Source: CAZTPJ01 sp964614515
Lineage (GTDB): Bacteria; Planctomycetota; Phycisphaerae; Phycisphaerales; UBA1924
Assembly: GCA_964614515.1 (NCBI GenBank)
Contig: CAZTPJ010000019.1
Span: forward strand, 1 to 52,992
Reading direction: 5' to 3'
DNA: 52,992 nt
Shown here: in pieces, positions 17,430 through 24,457 of the stretch
Layout: each line of letters starts with the position of its first letter
Numbering within the stretch: position 1 is the stretch's first letter
Made by a program: the position numbers and the translations under genes
Notes under the pieces: generated by a model
Databases searched by the model: none
What the model saw: only the letters and a program-made list of their open reading frames with translations
What the model was told of the DNA's origin: nothing

Positions 17430-17549
17430 CGGTTGAGAACCACCGAGTGCCGCAGCCTTGGTTCGACGTGGCCACGAATCACGAGTGGCGCCCCGGAACC
17501 TCCGCATCGCCATCGAGGTCGATGGCCATGGCACCCGGCCGCGTTTCGC

Positions 17550-17666
17550 GCGGGCGCACTCAAACCCGCGGTGGATCAGGTCATCCCGGCCGTGGACGCC
17601 CGCAAGGCGTATGAACGCCTTGAGGCGGGTGAGCAGTTTGGGAAGGTTGTAATTTCGTGGGATTGA
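17550..17666 (+). pseudogene. 3' remnant of a zinc-type alcohol dehydrogenase / quinone reductase gene
   Basis: The last 38 codons before a TGA at 17664 read AGALKPAVDQVIPAVDARKA, then YERLEAGEQFGKVVISWD. This is the C-terminal pattern of medium-chain dehydrogenase/reductase proteins (xAGxLKPVIDxxFPLxxAxxAHxxLExGxxFGKVVL). Nothing upstream in this frame continues the family, and there is no start, so only the tail survives. The rest was probably deleted when the purH side was joined. Confidence 0.72.
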
Positions 17667-17680
17667 CTGAACGGCCGGCC

Positions 17681-17709
17681 TTGACTTTCCCGGGCCGATT
17701 CGTCATACT
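17681..17709 (+). promoter_or_regulatory. Sigma-70-like promoter
   Basis: TTGACT at 17681-17686, a 17-base spacer, then CATACT at 17704-17709. Transcription would begin near 17716, which is also the first base of a 9-codon ORF ending directly at the start of the next gene. Confidence 0.6.
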
Positions 17710-17715
17710 GGCAGC

Positions 17716-17745
17716 ATGTCACACGAGAATCCTGACGGCCACTAA
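17716..17745 (+). CDS. Possible 9-codon leader ORF
   Basis: ATG at 17716 followed by eight more codons (MSHENPDGH) and TAA at 17743-17745, immediately adjacent to the ATG of the next gene at 17746. The ATG sits at the predicted transcription start, so it would be read as a leaderless start and could couple translation to the downstream gene, which lacks a good ribosome-binding site. This is a short ORF and may be chance. Confidence 0.3.
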   Translation: MSHENPDGH

Positions 17746-18816
17746 ATGCGCAGGCTATTGACCACGCCACGTTGTGACGTGCGAGCGTGCTTCGCGGCGA
17801 TCGCGGTGTGTGCAATGCTGTTCGCGATGTGCGTCGCGCCAGCGGCGGGTCTCGATCAATCGGGCCCCATCTTTGATTACGATGCAGAGGTCAAGCAGGC
17901 CCGCGTGTTCTCCGACTCGCGCGGGTTTCGCACATTGCTCGTCGAGCCGATCTATGCCCGGAACGAGTTTCCACCGAACCAAACGTTGCGGTTCTCAGGG
18001 CGATACACGCTGCGAGAGTCGGGGCGCCCGGTGTGGTCGATGGAGTATCCGTGGACGGCCCTGCACGGCCACTTGCGAGATGACGGCTCATTCATCGCGT
18101 CGGCCTACGAGACGACGTTCGATGGCGAGCCGCTCCACTTTCCACCAGCCCCGGACTCGCCGCCGACATCGACGATCCTGGCGAAACTTGACGCGAATGG
18201 CAACCTCGCATGGATGACCACGGAAGTTCGCGAGTTGTGGGGAAACGTTCTGGGGCGGAACTATGTACCGGCCCTCATGGCGATGAGCGTTGATGAAGCC
18301 GCCTCCGAGGTTCGCGTGTATGTCATCGCGGCGACACACGATGACAAACCGCACAAACGAAACCCCTTTCGTCAGGTGCGAGCCTATGACCTCAACGACG
18401 GCCAACACCTGCGCAGCGCCGACACGCCCTTCGGCGAACCGTGGCGAAGAGCGCATGTGTGGTACGCGGCCGCAGCGCCGGGGGGCGATATCGTCGCACG
18501 CCTGATCTTTGACAGTGCAACCGACGATGCGCAGCAGGGGATCCCGCATGGCGTGCCGCTGCTCGAACTGTCACTGGTGGATCGCGAGGGCAAAAGCCTG
18601 TGTTCTACGGTGCTTGCCGACGTGTACGCGCCTCCGTCGCGTGAGGAGTCCGCGCCATCGTGGGCGCCTTCAACGACGTTCATCGGGCGGCCGCGACTCC
18701 ATCAGTTGTTCCCGCGGGTGGTCGGTGAATATGTGCATGTCCCGCGCATGAACGGGGGTGTGGATGTCGTGCGAATCATCGCGACGGAAACGACGGTCGA
18801 TCTGGTGAAGCAATGA
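17746..18816 (+). CDS. Exported protein of unknown function
   Basis: A 356-residue protein with a signal peptide (a hydrophobic run from FAAIAVCAMLFAMCVAPAAG). No domain is recognised. The mature part alternates beta-strand-like stretches with Pro-rich loops and contains TILAKLDANGNLAWMTTEVR and PFRQVRAYDLNDGQ, phrasing typical of proteins with beta-propeller character. It is the first gene of a two-gene operon: its TGA overlaps the ATG of the next gene (ATGA). A promoter lies at 17681-17709. Confidence 0.82.
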   Translation: MRRLLTTPRCDVRACFAAIAVCAMLFAMCVAPAAGLDQSGPIFDYDAEVKQARVFSDSRGFRTLLVEPIYARNEFPPNQTLRFSGRYTLRESGRPVWSMEYPWTALHGHLRDDGSFIASAYETTFDGEPLHFPPAPDSPPTSTILAKLDANGNLAWMTTEVRELWGNVLGRNYVPALMAMSVDEAASEVRVYVIAATHDDKPHKRNPFRQVRAYDLNDGQHLRSADTPFGEPWRRAHVWYAAAAPGGDIVARLIFDSATDDAQQGIPHGVPLLELSLVDREGKSLCSTVLADVYAPPSREESAPSWAPSTTFIGRPRLHQLFPRVVGEYVHVPRMNGGVDVVRIIATETTVDLVKQ

Positions 18817-19433
18817 AACGGGCAAGCTTGGTGGCTATCGCGTTGGTTCCCCTGGCCGTCGGGCCAGTTCTGGCGCAAACCGGACCCATAGGCGGCTGGC
18901 TCGTCGAGGTCATCGGGGGTCCGGTCTCACCGAGCAACCCCACCACGACCATCCGGGTCTCGGCGTACTTCCCTTCAAGTCTTCACGGGTTTTACAGAGG
19001 GTGGCTCGACTTGGTTGGCACCGACTTGACCGCCAACTGGTCCAACTTCACGCTGCCGGCACCTCTCGGCCCGCTTCCCCCGGGGCCTCACGGCTGCTTT
19101 GGGACAATTATCTTGGACACACTTCCTGGCGGAGTTCGATTTGGCTTTCTTCAGGAAGGCATTGTCGGCTGTCTCCCACATCCCGCCAATCCGCTTCCGA
19201 TTCTTGAAGCCCAATGGACGACCAACGACTTCACGCGGCGCATCGTCGATCTTGAGACGCACAACACACCGGTCTTCTTCGTCTGGCGCGACACCAACGG
19301 CAATTCCGTCGATCTCGTCCCGCTCAACCAGTTCCGCCACGGCTCGGCCGTGATCCAGGTCATCCCCACGCCCGGCGGCGCAGCGATGTTGCTCGCCGCC
19401 GTTGGTGGCGCTCTGCGTCGGCGACGAAATTAA
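18813..19433 (+). CDS. Exported protein with PEP-CTERM-like sorting tail
   Basis: A 206-residue protein with a signal peptide (SLVAIALVPLAVGPVLAQ) and a C-terminal tail of TPGGAAMLLAAVGGALRRRR: a short Pro-Gly motif, one hydrophobic helix and a cluster of Arg. This is the layout of PEP-CTERM-type signals, which are cut and sorted by exosortases; the Phycisphaerae version often has TPG in place of PEP. The middle (about residues 25-180) is of unknown function. It starts within the stop of the upstream gene (ATGA), so the two are translationally coupled. Convergent with the DUF433 gene and its toxin remnant. Confidence 0.85.
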   Translation: MKRASLVAIALVPLAVGPVLAQTGPIGGWLVEVIGGPVSPSNPTTTIRVSAYFPSSLHGFYRGWLDLVGTDLTANWSNFTLPAPLGPLPPGPHGCFGTIILDTLPGGVRFGFLQEGIVGCLPHPANPLPILEAQWTTNDFTRRIVDLETHNTPVFFVWRDTNGNSVDLVPLNQFRHGSAVIQVIPTPGGAAMLLAAVGGALRRRRN

Positions 19434-19445
19434 GTCAATTCGGTT

Positions 19446-19481
19446 AGCGGGAGGCAACTGTGCGTCAATCCACAGTTTCAC
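19446..19481 (-). pseudogene. 5' stub of a DUF5615 PIN-like toxin
   Basis: GTG at 19481 overlaps the TGA of the DUF433 antitoxin (GTGA) and opens MKLWIDAQLPPA, the standard N-terminus of DUF5615 PIN-like toxins (MKLxxDxxLPPxLA), including the first Asp. After these 12 codons the family sequence stops, and the frame runs into the 3' end of the convergent PEP-CTERM-type gene. The toxin body has been lost, probably by a deletion whose breakpoint is near 19445. Confidence 0.72.
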
Positions 19482-19714
19482 GCCGCCACCTGAACGTGCG
19501 CCGCGCGACGCGCGGCAAACAACAGACTGGCGCGAATGTCGTCAGGTTCAAGATCGGGAAAGTCCAACAGAATCTCGTCGGCCGTGACGCCCTCGGCGAG
19601 CATCTCCAGGATGTCAGCCACACGGATGCGCAGGCCGCGAATGCACGGCCGGCCACCGCACTGGCCGGGGTTCTGGGTGATGCGCGAGAGCAGGTTCGCC
19701 GAGTCCGTAGGCAT
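19478..19714 (-). CDS. DUF433 (VapB-like) antitoxin
   Basis: A 78-residue DUF433 protein. The family pattern GQCGGRPCIRGLRIRVADIL and then EILLDFPDLEPDDIRASLLF is complete, so the winged-helix-like fold should be intact. DUF433 proteins pair with DUF5615 toxins, and here only the toxin's first codons remain. A TACACT lies about 6 bases upstream of the ATG; if it is the -10 element the mRNA would be leaderless, but its -35 is poor. It lies downstream of the terminator at 19828-19863, so it is probably transcribed independently. Confidence 0.88.
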   Translation of the reverse strand: MPTDSANLLSRITQNPGQCGGRPCIRGLRIRVADILEMLAEGVTADEILLDFPDLEPDDIRASLLFAARRAAHVQVAA

Positions 19715-19766
19715 GGGAAAGTGTACGCTCCTCGAAGGTGTGATTGATCCCGGCCATCGCCCGTTT

Positions 19767-19815
19767 CCGCTCGCGGAGCGAGCGGACCACCCCCGTCCGC
19801 TTGCGGAGCGAGCGG
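19767..19815. repeat. Pair of GC-rich palindromes
   Basis: CCGCTCGCGGAGCGAGCGG at 19767-19785 and CCGCTTGCGGAGCGAGCGG at 19797-19815, 30 bp apart. They share their core with the hairpin at 17405-17429. Confidence 0.8.
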
Positions 19816-19827
19816 TCCACGCCCGCC

Positions 19828-19863
19828 AAAAAACGAAGCCGCCGGCCCAGGCGGGCCGGCGGC
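19828..19863 (-). terminator. Strong intrinsic terminator
   Basis: On the minus strand GCCGCCGGCCC, a 4-base loop and GGGCCGGCGGC form a perfect 11-bp stem, followed by TTCG and six Ts. It ends the transcript that starts near 20158. Confidence 0.88.
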
Positions 19864-19920
19864 CGTAGGAGTTTGTCCTACACAGGGCTGCGCGACGGCA
19901 GCTCCGTCGAGCCGGCGTCG

Positions 19921-19959
19921 TTAGACGCGCAGCCCCTTCGTACAGTCACATTTCGTCAC
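19921..19959 (-). CDS. 12-codon ORF with a near-perfect Shine-Dalgarno
   Basis: GTG at 19959 opens MTKCDCTKGLRV and ends in TAA at 19923-19921. The ribosome-binding site GGAGGTGATCC at 19971-19961 is an uninterrupted complement of the 16S 3' end at ideal spacing (7 bases from GGAGG). A longer in-frame reading from an ATG at 20001 is possible but that ATG lies inside a hairpin. The ATG at 20181 overlaps the promoter and can be excluded. The peptide has two Cys (KCDC) and three basic residues. It may be a real micropeptide or only the means by which the RNA engages ribosomes. Confidence 0.45.
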   Translation of the reverse strand: MTKCDCTKGLRV

Positions 19960-20164
19960 TGGATCACCTCCCTTGCAGAAAAGAGTCTCCCCGGCCGTCA
20001 TGCGGAAGTACGCCGCATCGCCAGGCTCTTCTCCCGCGGACCGTCGCCCGCGGCTCATCGCCCGAAGTGGGTCTATAGCCCGCACTTCGGTCGTCCACGG
20101 CTCAGGCCAGGTCGGGTCACCGGGTTCTCCGGCCCCGCGCAAGGTCTTCCTCGCGGATACCAGC

Positions 20165-20193
20165 ATTATCGTCATAATCATACGCGGATGCAA
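20165..20193 (-). promoter_or_regulatory. Sigma-70-like promoter with AT-rich upstream tract
   Basis: Minus strand: TTGCAT at 20193-20188, 17-base spacer, GATAAT at 20170-20165. A run AACTTTTTTGTTG directly upstream could act as an UP-element. The same TTGCAT -35 with a 17-base spacer occurs at 25635-25663. Confidence 0.7.
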
Positions 20194-20282
20194 CAAAAAA
20201 GTTGCAGGTTCAACCCGCCCGCCAGAGTTTCTCGCCCACGACACGCCCGAGAACGGCCGTATCCTCCCACCCACCCTTCGCC

Positions 20283-21146
20283 ATGTCCCCAACCTCCGTC
20301 ATCCCCATCGACGACCTCGCCGACCCGCGCCTCGCCGACTACGCGGATCAGAAGGAATCCTCGCGCCGCGCCCACGCCCACGGCGGCACGGGCCTGCCGC
20401 CGGGGCTGTTCATCGCCGAGGGTGAACTCGTGGTGCGACATCTCATCGCCTCGCCGTATCACATCCGCTCAATCCTGCTTACGCCGACACGGCTCGAGAC
20501 GATCCGCGATGCGCTGGAGCGCGTGCCGCCGGGCACGACCGTCTACCTCGTCTCGCAGCAGGTGATGAACGCCGTCGTCGGCTTCAACATCCATCGCGGC
20601 ATCCTCGCGGCCGCCGATCAGGGCGAACCGCTTCGCGCTGAGTCCCTCCTTCACGAGGCACACGTCGTGGTCATCCTCGAAGACCTCGTGAATCACGACA
20701 ACATCGGGGGCATCTTCCGCAGCACGGCCGCGCTCGCCGGACCACGCTCGGCCATCCTCCTCAGCCCGCGCTGCGCGGACCCCATGTACCGCAAAGCCAT
20801 CCGCGTCTCGATGGGGCATGTGCTGCGGATCCCCTTCGCGACGCTACGGCCATGGCCCGAAGCGATCGCACAGGTCAAGACGGCCGGGTTCCAGGTCATC
20901 GCGCTGACCCCCGACGCCGGTGCGATGGACATCGGCGAAGTCGCGGCCCGATTGAACACGGCGGAAACCCGCCCGCGCATCGCGCTGCTCATCGGGACCG
21001 AAGGCGCGGGCCTGACCAATGCCGCGCTGGCCGCGGCAGACATCCGCGCCCGCATCCCCATGACCCCCGGCGTCGACTCGCTCAACGCCACCACGGCCGC
21101 AGCCATCGCGCTGCATCGCCTTGCGGGGAATCCCGAGTCAACATGA
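20283..21146 (+). CDS. TrmH/SpoU-family RNA methyltransferase
   Basis: A 287-residue SPOUT-class 2'-O-methyltransferase. After an N-terminal L30e-like substrate-binding region (about 1-115, with FIAEGELVVRHLI), the trefoil-knot domain shows motif 1 LEDLVNHDNIGGIFRSTAA, motif 2 IALLIGTEGAGLTNAAL and motif 3 IPMTPGVDSLNATTAAAIAL. The target could be 23S rRNA or tRNA; sequence alone does not decide. The ATG at 20283 is chosen because it begins the conserved region; upstream in-frame codons overlap the promoter of the divergent RNA. Downstream there is 158 bp before the next gene. Confidence 0.93.
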   Translation: MSPTSVIPIDDLADPRLADYADQKESSRRAHAHGGTGLPPGLFIAEGELVVRHLIASPYHIRSILLTPTRLETIRDALERVPPGTTVYLVSQQVMNAVVGFNIHRGILAAADQGEPLRAESLLHEAHVVVILEDLVNHDNIGGIFRSTAALAGPRSAILLSPRCADPMYRKAIRVSMGHVLRIPFATLRPWPEAIAQVKTAGFQVIALTPDAGAMDIGEVAARLNTAETRPRIALLIGTEGAGLTNAALAAADIRARIPMTPGVDSLNATTAAAIALHRLAGNPEST

Positions 21147-21205
21147 CGGGATCGAAGTCACGATTGTGTCACGGCCGGATGGCGCACACGCTTTCTCGGG
21201 AACTT

Positions 21206-21237
21206 CCCGACCTGTCGGGGGTTAAATCCCGTACAAT
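21206..21237 (+). promoter_or_regulatory. Possible promoter with operator-like palindrome
   Basis: TACAAT at 21232-21237 could be a -10 element. The position expected for the -35 is covered by the palindrome CCCGAC-CT-GTCGGG (21206-21219), so a repressor bound there could block transcription of the thioredoxin-fold gene. The -35 itself is poor. Confidence 0.35.
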
Positions 21238-21304
21238 GTCGGGAGGTCCGCCGCGGGGCGGTGCTGTCATTCATTCTGTTCATGCTCCAAGAGGGAGTCG
21301 CCTC

Positions 21305-22636
21305 ATGATGCTCATTCGATGGTTCGCGTGTGCGAGCGTTTTGCTGGCCACCGGTCTCGCCAACGCCCAGGTGCTTCGCGAAGGCGCGGGGGATCGTCGC
21401 GCCAAACTTGACGCGATGGAGATGACCACGTTCGACCACGGCCACTGGTCCAAACTCACTGACTGGAAGAACGGCGCTGCGCTCACCGGCGCGGACGCCG
21501 ACGGCAACGTCGTGCTGATCGTCACATGGTCCAACTGGTACAACCTGGCGATGCGTGTCATCCCGATGACGCAGCGCCTCTATGAGAAGCACAAGGATCA
21601 GGGCCTGATCGTCGTCGGCGCTCATGCCCAGCGCGGGTGGGAAGGCGCGGAGGATGCGGCCAAGGGGGCTGGCGTCACCTTCCGCTATGCCCATGACGCA
21701 ACGTCCGCGTTCCGCGACGCCTTGCTCGTCGATCAGGATCCGGACTTCTATCTCATTGATCGCGCAGGACGCATGCGCTATGCCGACATTCAAACCGGCA
21801 GCGTCGATGCGGCCGTGGAGGAACTCATCCGCGAAACCAAGCAGCAGGCGGTGAGTCGTCCCGAAACGCTCGAAGCCCTGCGCCGGGCGCAGGAAGAGGC
21901 CGAGCGTCGCACGCGATTGATCCGTCAAAACGTGGACATCGCGCAAATGCCCGACCTGCCGTTCGCACGCCCGACCCCGGAGCAGTATCAGCGGGCCAAG
22001 TGGCCCTCGCGATGGCGCGAGTTTGAAGAGCAAATCCTGCAACTGCAACGCAACACCAGTGGGCAAGAGGCCCCGCCGATTCAGATTTCACTCCCCGCAA
22101 AGACCGATCCGTCCTGGTTCGGGCGTCCGCTGAACACCAACGGCCGCGTGACGGTGATCTTCTGGTGGGTGCCAGACTTTCAGGCGATGTACGAGCGGGT
22201 GCAACCACAGATGGACCTATTGCAAAAGGAACGAATTCGCGACGTTTCCGTGGTGGCTGTGCTCACAACCGCAGAACGGCCAGGTTCCAACCAGAGCGGA
22301 CAACAACTGTCGCAGGAGGAGATTGAGCGACGCGCCCGCGAGTTTCTGCGGATCGTGAATCGCGCAAAGTCCCAACGGACCTACGAAACCTCGGTCGTGG
22401 TCGATGCGGAGTGGAATGTCATCAACCAGGTCATCGAAGGTGGTAGTTCACAGTCGCTCTACCTTCCGCTCGCGGCGATCGTCAGCACCGACGGAACGAT
22501 GCGCTGGATCGGCGACCCGACGGACAACCGCTTCAACGCCGCGCTTGACCGCGTCCTTGCCGAAGACCCCGCCGTCAAGGCACGCCGCGAAGTGGAGCGA
22601 GAGTGGATCAGAACAAATCAGCCGCAGGATCCGTGA
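21305..22636 (+). CDS. Exported tandem thioredoxin-fold protein without catalytic cysteines
   Basis: A 443-residue exported protein (signal LIRWFACASVLLATGLANAQ) with two thioredoxin-like domains. The first, at about residues 55-180, has VVLIVTWSNWYNLAMRVIP where the active site should be, that is SNWYN in place of CxxC, and ends with DFYLIDRAGRMRYADI. The second, at about residues 280-430, has VTVIFWWVPDFQAMYERV, again without cysteine, and the strand YLPLAAIVSTDGTMRWIG. Both therefore look like TlpA-type folds that have lost redox chemistry and may bind proteins. AGAGGGAG precedes the ATG. The stop overlaps the likely start of trmL. Confidence 0.8.
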   Translation: MMLIRWFACASVLLATGLANAQVLREGAGDRRAKLDAMEMTTFDHGHWSKLTDWKNGAALTGADADGNVVLIVTWSNWYNLAMRVIPMTQRLYEKHKDQGLIVVGAHAQRGWEGAEDAAKGAGVTFRYAHDATSAFRDALLVDQDPDFYLIDRAGRMRYADIQTGSVDAAVEELIRETKQQAVSRPETLEALRRAQEEAERRTRLIRQNVDIAQMPDLPFARPTPEQYQRAKWPSRWREFEEQILQLQRNTSGQEAPPIQISLPAKTDPSWFGRPLNTNGRVTVIFWWVPDFQAMYERVQPQMDLLQKERIRDVSVVAVLTTAERPGSNQSGQQLSQEEIERRAREFLRIVNRAKSQRTYETSVVVDAEWNVINQVIEGGSSQSLYLPLAAIVSTDGTMRWIGDPTDNRFNAALDRVLAEDPAVKARREVEREWIRTNQPQDP

Positions 22637-23205
22637 ATCGAGAGAGCGACGGCCGTTCTATGGTGTCGCGCGACGCCGCGCCGCTCTTTCACGTCGTCCT
22701 GCACCAGCCCGAGATTCCCAACAACACGGGGAACATCGGGCGTACCTGCGTCGCCACGTCCTGCTGGCTCCATCTGATTCACCCGCTGGGTTTTGATCTG
22801 TCTGAAAAGGCTCGCCGACGGGCGGGCCTCGACTACTGGCCGCGACTGACCGTGTGCGAACACGCGACATGGGAGGCGTATCGGGCGGCGTCGGCGGAAA
22901 ACCGGCCGTGGGTGCTGACGACACACGCGACTCGGTCGGTCTTTGACGCTGAGTTTCGGCTTGGCGACCACTTGGTTTTTGGCAATGAGACGCGCGGGCT
23001 GCCTGGCGCCATCCGCGAGGCGCATCCTGAGCGATGCCTGTCGCTGCCGATGGTGGCTGGGGAGCGTTCGTTGAACCTGGCGACGGCCGTGTGTGCCGTG
23101 GTTTTTGAGGGCATTCGCCAGTTGAGGGCCGCGGGCGTGTGCGACCTGGACGCGGCGGGTCGGCTCGTGGTTCCGGAGGTGAAATCGCTCACAAGGGAAG
23201 CGTGA
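22633..23205 (+). CDS. trmL: tRNA (cytidine/uridine-34-2'-O)-methyltransferase, TrmL type
   Basis: A SPOUT methyltransferase of the short TrmL/YibK type, 190 residues, which 2'-O-methylates the wobble base of tRNA-Leu isoacceptors in E. coli. The signature is clear: VVLHQPEIPNNTGNIGRTC at the N-terminus, LGFDLSEKARRRAGLDYW, LVFGNETRGLP, and LPMVAGERSLNLATAVCAVV. Possible starts are GTG at 22603, GTG at 22633 and ATG at 22660. I chose 22633 because it overlaps the upstream stop (GTGA) with AGGA five bases before it; the family N-terminus begins after 22660, so all are possible. Coupled to the thioredoxin-fold gene. Confidence 0.93.
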   Translation: MNRESDGRSMVSRDAAPLFHVVLHQPEIPNNTGNIGRTCVATSCWLHLIHPLGFDLSEKARRRAGLDYWPRLTVCEHATWEAYRAASAENRPWVLTTHATRSVFDAEFRLGDHLVFGNETRGLPGAIREAHPERCLSLPMVAGERSLNLATAVCAVVFEGIRQLRAAGVCDLDAAGRLVVPEVKSLTREA

Positions 23206-23373
23206 AATTTGGGGTGCGTGAACCGCCATAACTTCCAGTGCGTACAACACTTAGCGGACGCCGCGAGGCATCCGTGTCTTACTCTCTCTCTCCTCCGGTG
23301 TGCCGTTCGCGGAAACGCGACGGTACACTTGTTTTTGCATCGGACGGCTGCACGGAGCGAGGGTTCTCAGAGC

Positions 23374-23607
23374 ATGGCGACAGGCAGAAGGACTAGAGCC
23401 ACGGGATCGATCGGCGTGTGGTGCATCGCCGCGCTCATGTCCATGGGCGTGGCGGGTTGCGCCAAGCCGATCTTTGCGCCACATCAGTCGCGCACGCAGT
23501 ACGACCGTTACGATCGGCTGCGCAATCAGTACGCGCCGCAGTTCGTGCAGGATGATCTCGGCCGTCGCACGCCGAACATCCGCGAGCGGCTGACCCCCAA
23601 GCCATAG
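23374..23607 (+). CDS. Small putative lipoprotein
   Basis: A 77-residue protein: a basic n-region (TGRRTRATG), a hydrophobic segment (GVWCIAALMSMGVAGC) ending in a lipobox (VAGC), then a charged mature part of about 45 residues rich in Arg, Asp and Tyr (RTQYDRYDRLRNQYAPQF). No homology recognised. The reading frame is open further upstream, but the lipobox geometry supports the ATG at 23374. It precedes an amidase gene by about 200 bp, so a role in the cell envelope is plausible but unproven. Confidence 0.72.
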   Translation: MATGRRTRATGSIGVWCIAALMSMGVAGCAKPIFAPHQSRTQYDRYDRLRNQYAPQFVQDDLGRRTPNIRERLTPKP

Positions 23608-23803
23608 TCGGCGACGCCCACTCGGAACCAAGATCGTGGACTTGACCACATCCTCCGGGGAGTTTGAGTGCGCCGATGGTGCGGGCGGTGAACCAGTGAG
23701 AATGCGAGATTCGCGCAAAAAACCGATGGTTTCGTAGTCAAAGCGCCGATGAAACCTGCGCCCGCATGGAAGCGGGTCTATCGTCAACGAAGTGGAACGG
23801 ATC

Positions 23804-24457
23804 ATGCCCACGCAACGCAAGGCAGGCGGCGAAGTTCGCGTCAAAGTCGTCTGGGCTTCGCTCATGGCCTCGATGTGTCTGGGCTTCGGTGTGCTCTGGA
23901 TGCTCGGCGGCGCGGAACGCGCGAGGCTCGACGGCCTCACACTGCCGCCCATGGTCGCCGCCTCGGGACCATCATCCATCGAGTCGATCTTTCAGACTCG
24001 CTCCGCGCTGGATCGTTCGCGCTGGCGCTCGATCGTCATCCACGGCAGCGGCTCGCCCGTCGGCACGCCGGCCACGATCGAAGCCTCCCACCGCGCCAAG
24101 AACCTCCAGGGACTCGGCTATCACTTCGTCATCGGCAACGGACGCGGCTTCGGCGATGGCGAGATTTTCGTCGCGTCGCGCTGGCTCGAGCAGACGGCCG
24201 GGGAACACGTCGCCGGGCCGCAGGGCGATGATCTCAATCGAGTGTCGATCGGCATCTGTCTCGTCGGGGATGGCCACCGTGAGCAGTTCACCGACATGCA
24301 GATGCGGCGACTGGTGCAGTTGATTCAGACCTTGGCGCGGGAGCTCGACATCCCCGCCGAGTCGGTGCTGCTGCACAGCGACGTGGCCGAGGCGACGGAC
24401 CCCGGGAAGTTCTTCCCGGCTGCCGCGCTGCGACAGGCGCTGGCCTCAGGCCTGTAG
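23804..24457 (+). CDS. N-acetylmuramoyl-L-alanine amidase-like protein (AmpD/PGRP fold)
   Basis: A 217-residue membrane-anchored amidase. A single N-terminal hydrophobic segment (WASLMASMCLGFGVLWML) is followed by an Amidase_2/PGRP domain. The zinc site is visible: the first His in SIVIHGSGSP, then HSDVAEATDPGKFFP with the second His and the Asp, as in AmpD. LGYHFVIGNGRGFGDG also matches the fold. It should cleave the amide between muramic acid and the stem peptide, or bind such fragments. Starts at GTG 23792 and ATG 23804 are both possible; GGAACGG supports the ATG. Located between a lipoprotein and a protein kinase. Confidence 0.9.
   Translation: MPTQRKAGGEVRVKVVWASLMASMCLGFGVLWMLGGAERARLDGLTLPPMVAASGPSSIESIFQTRSALDRSRWRSIVIHGSGSPVGTPATIEASHRAKNLQGLGYHFVIGNGRGFGDGEIFVASRWLEQTAGEHVAGPQGDDLNRVSIGICLVGDGHREQFTDMQMRRLVQLIQTLARELDIPAESVLLHSDVAEATDPGKFFPAAALRQALASGL

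Larger units (their letters stand above)
17345..17745. other. Intergenic stretch with gene fragment, hairpin and promoter
   Basis: About 400 bp between purH and the next gene. It contains a perfect hairpin at 17405-17429, the 3' end of a lost dehydrogenase gene at 17550-17666, and a good promoter at 17681-17709 for the downstream operon. The part between 17430 and 17550 shows nothing I recognise. Confidence 0.65.
19828..20158 (-). ncRNA. Candidate structured RNA / micro-mRNA
   Basis: A transcript of about 330 nt is predicted between the promoter at 20165-20193 and the terminator at 19828-19863. In order along the RNA, hairpins form at 20090-20062 (CCGAAGTG arms), 20053-20034 (CCGCGG arms) and 20018-20000 (ATGCGG arms, enclosed by a longer GAGAAGAG/CTCTTTTC pairing). 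Then comes AAGGGAGGTGATCC at 19974-19961, which pairs with the whole 16S rRNA 3' tail, with one G-U. Next are a 12-codon ORF (19959-19921), a 10-bp hairpin with GGGCTGCGCG arms at 19935-19885 and a GTAGGA hairpin at 19881-19865. It does not match tmRNA, RNase P, 6S or SRP RNA as I know them. Confidence 0.5.
19715..20282. other. Intergenic stretch with repeats and a compact minus-strand transcript
   Basis: About 570 bp with no conventional gene. Bases 19767-19815 hold two palindromes (CCGCTCGC-GGA-GCGAGCGG and a near copy). Bases 19828-20193 hold a promoter, a structured transcript with a 12-codon ORF, and an intrinsic terminator, all on the minus strand. Bases 20200-20282 precede the methyltransferase gene and show no clear promoter for it. 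Confidence 0.7.

Noticed and set aside
19961..19971. Fragment of 16S rRNA (GGATCACCTCC on the + strand)
   Set aside because: The rest of the surrounding sequence does not match the 16S 3' end; on the minus strand it is a ribosome-binding site ahead of an ORF and inside a promoter-terminator unit.
19921..20181. 86-residue protein starting MIMTIMLV
   Set aside because: Its ATG at 20181 lies inside the promoter (between -35 and -10), so the transcript would not contain it.
23608..23803. Gene between the lipoprotein and the amidase
   Set aside because: No frame with a start, ribosome-binding site and coding character was found.
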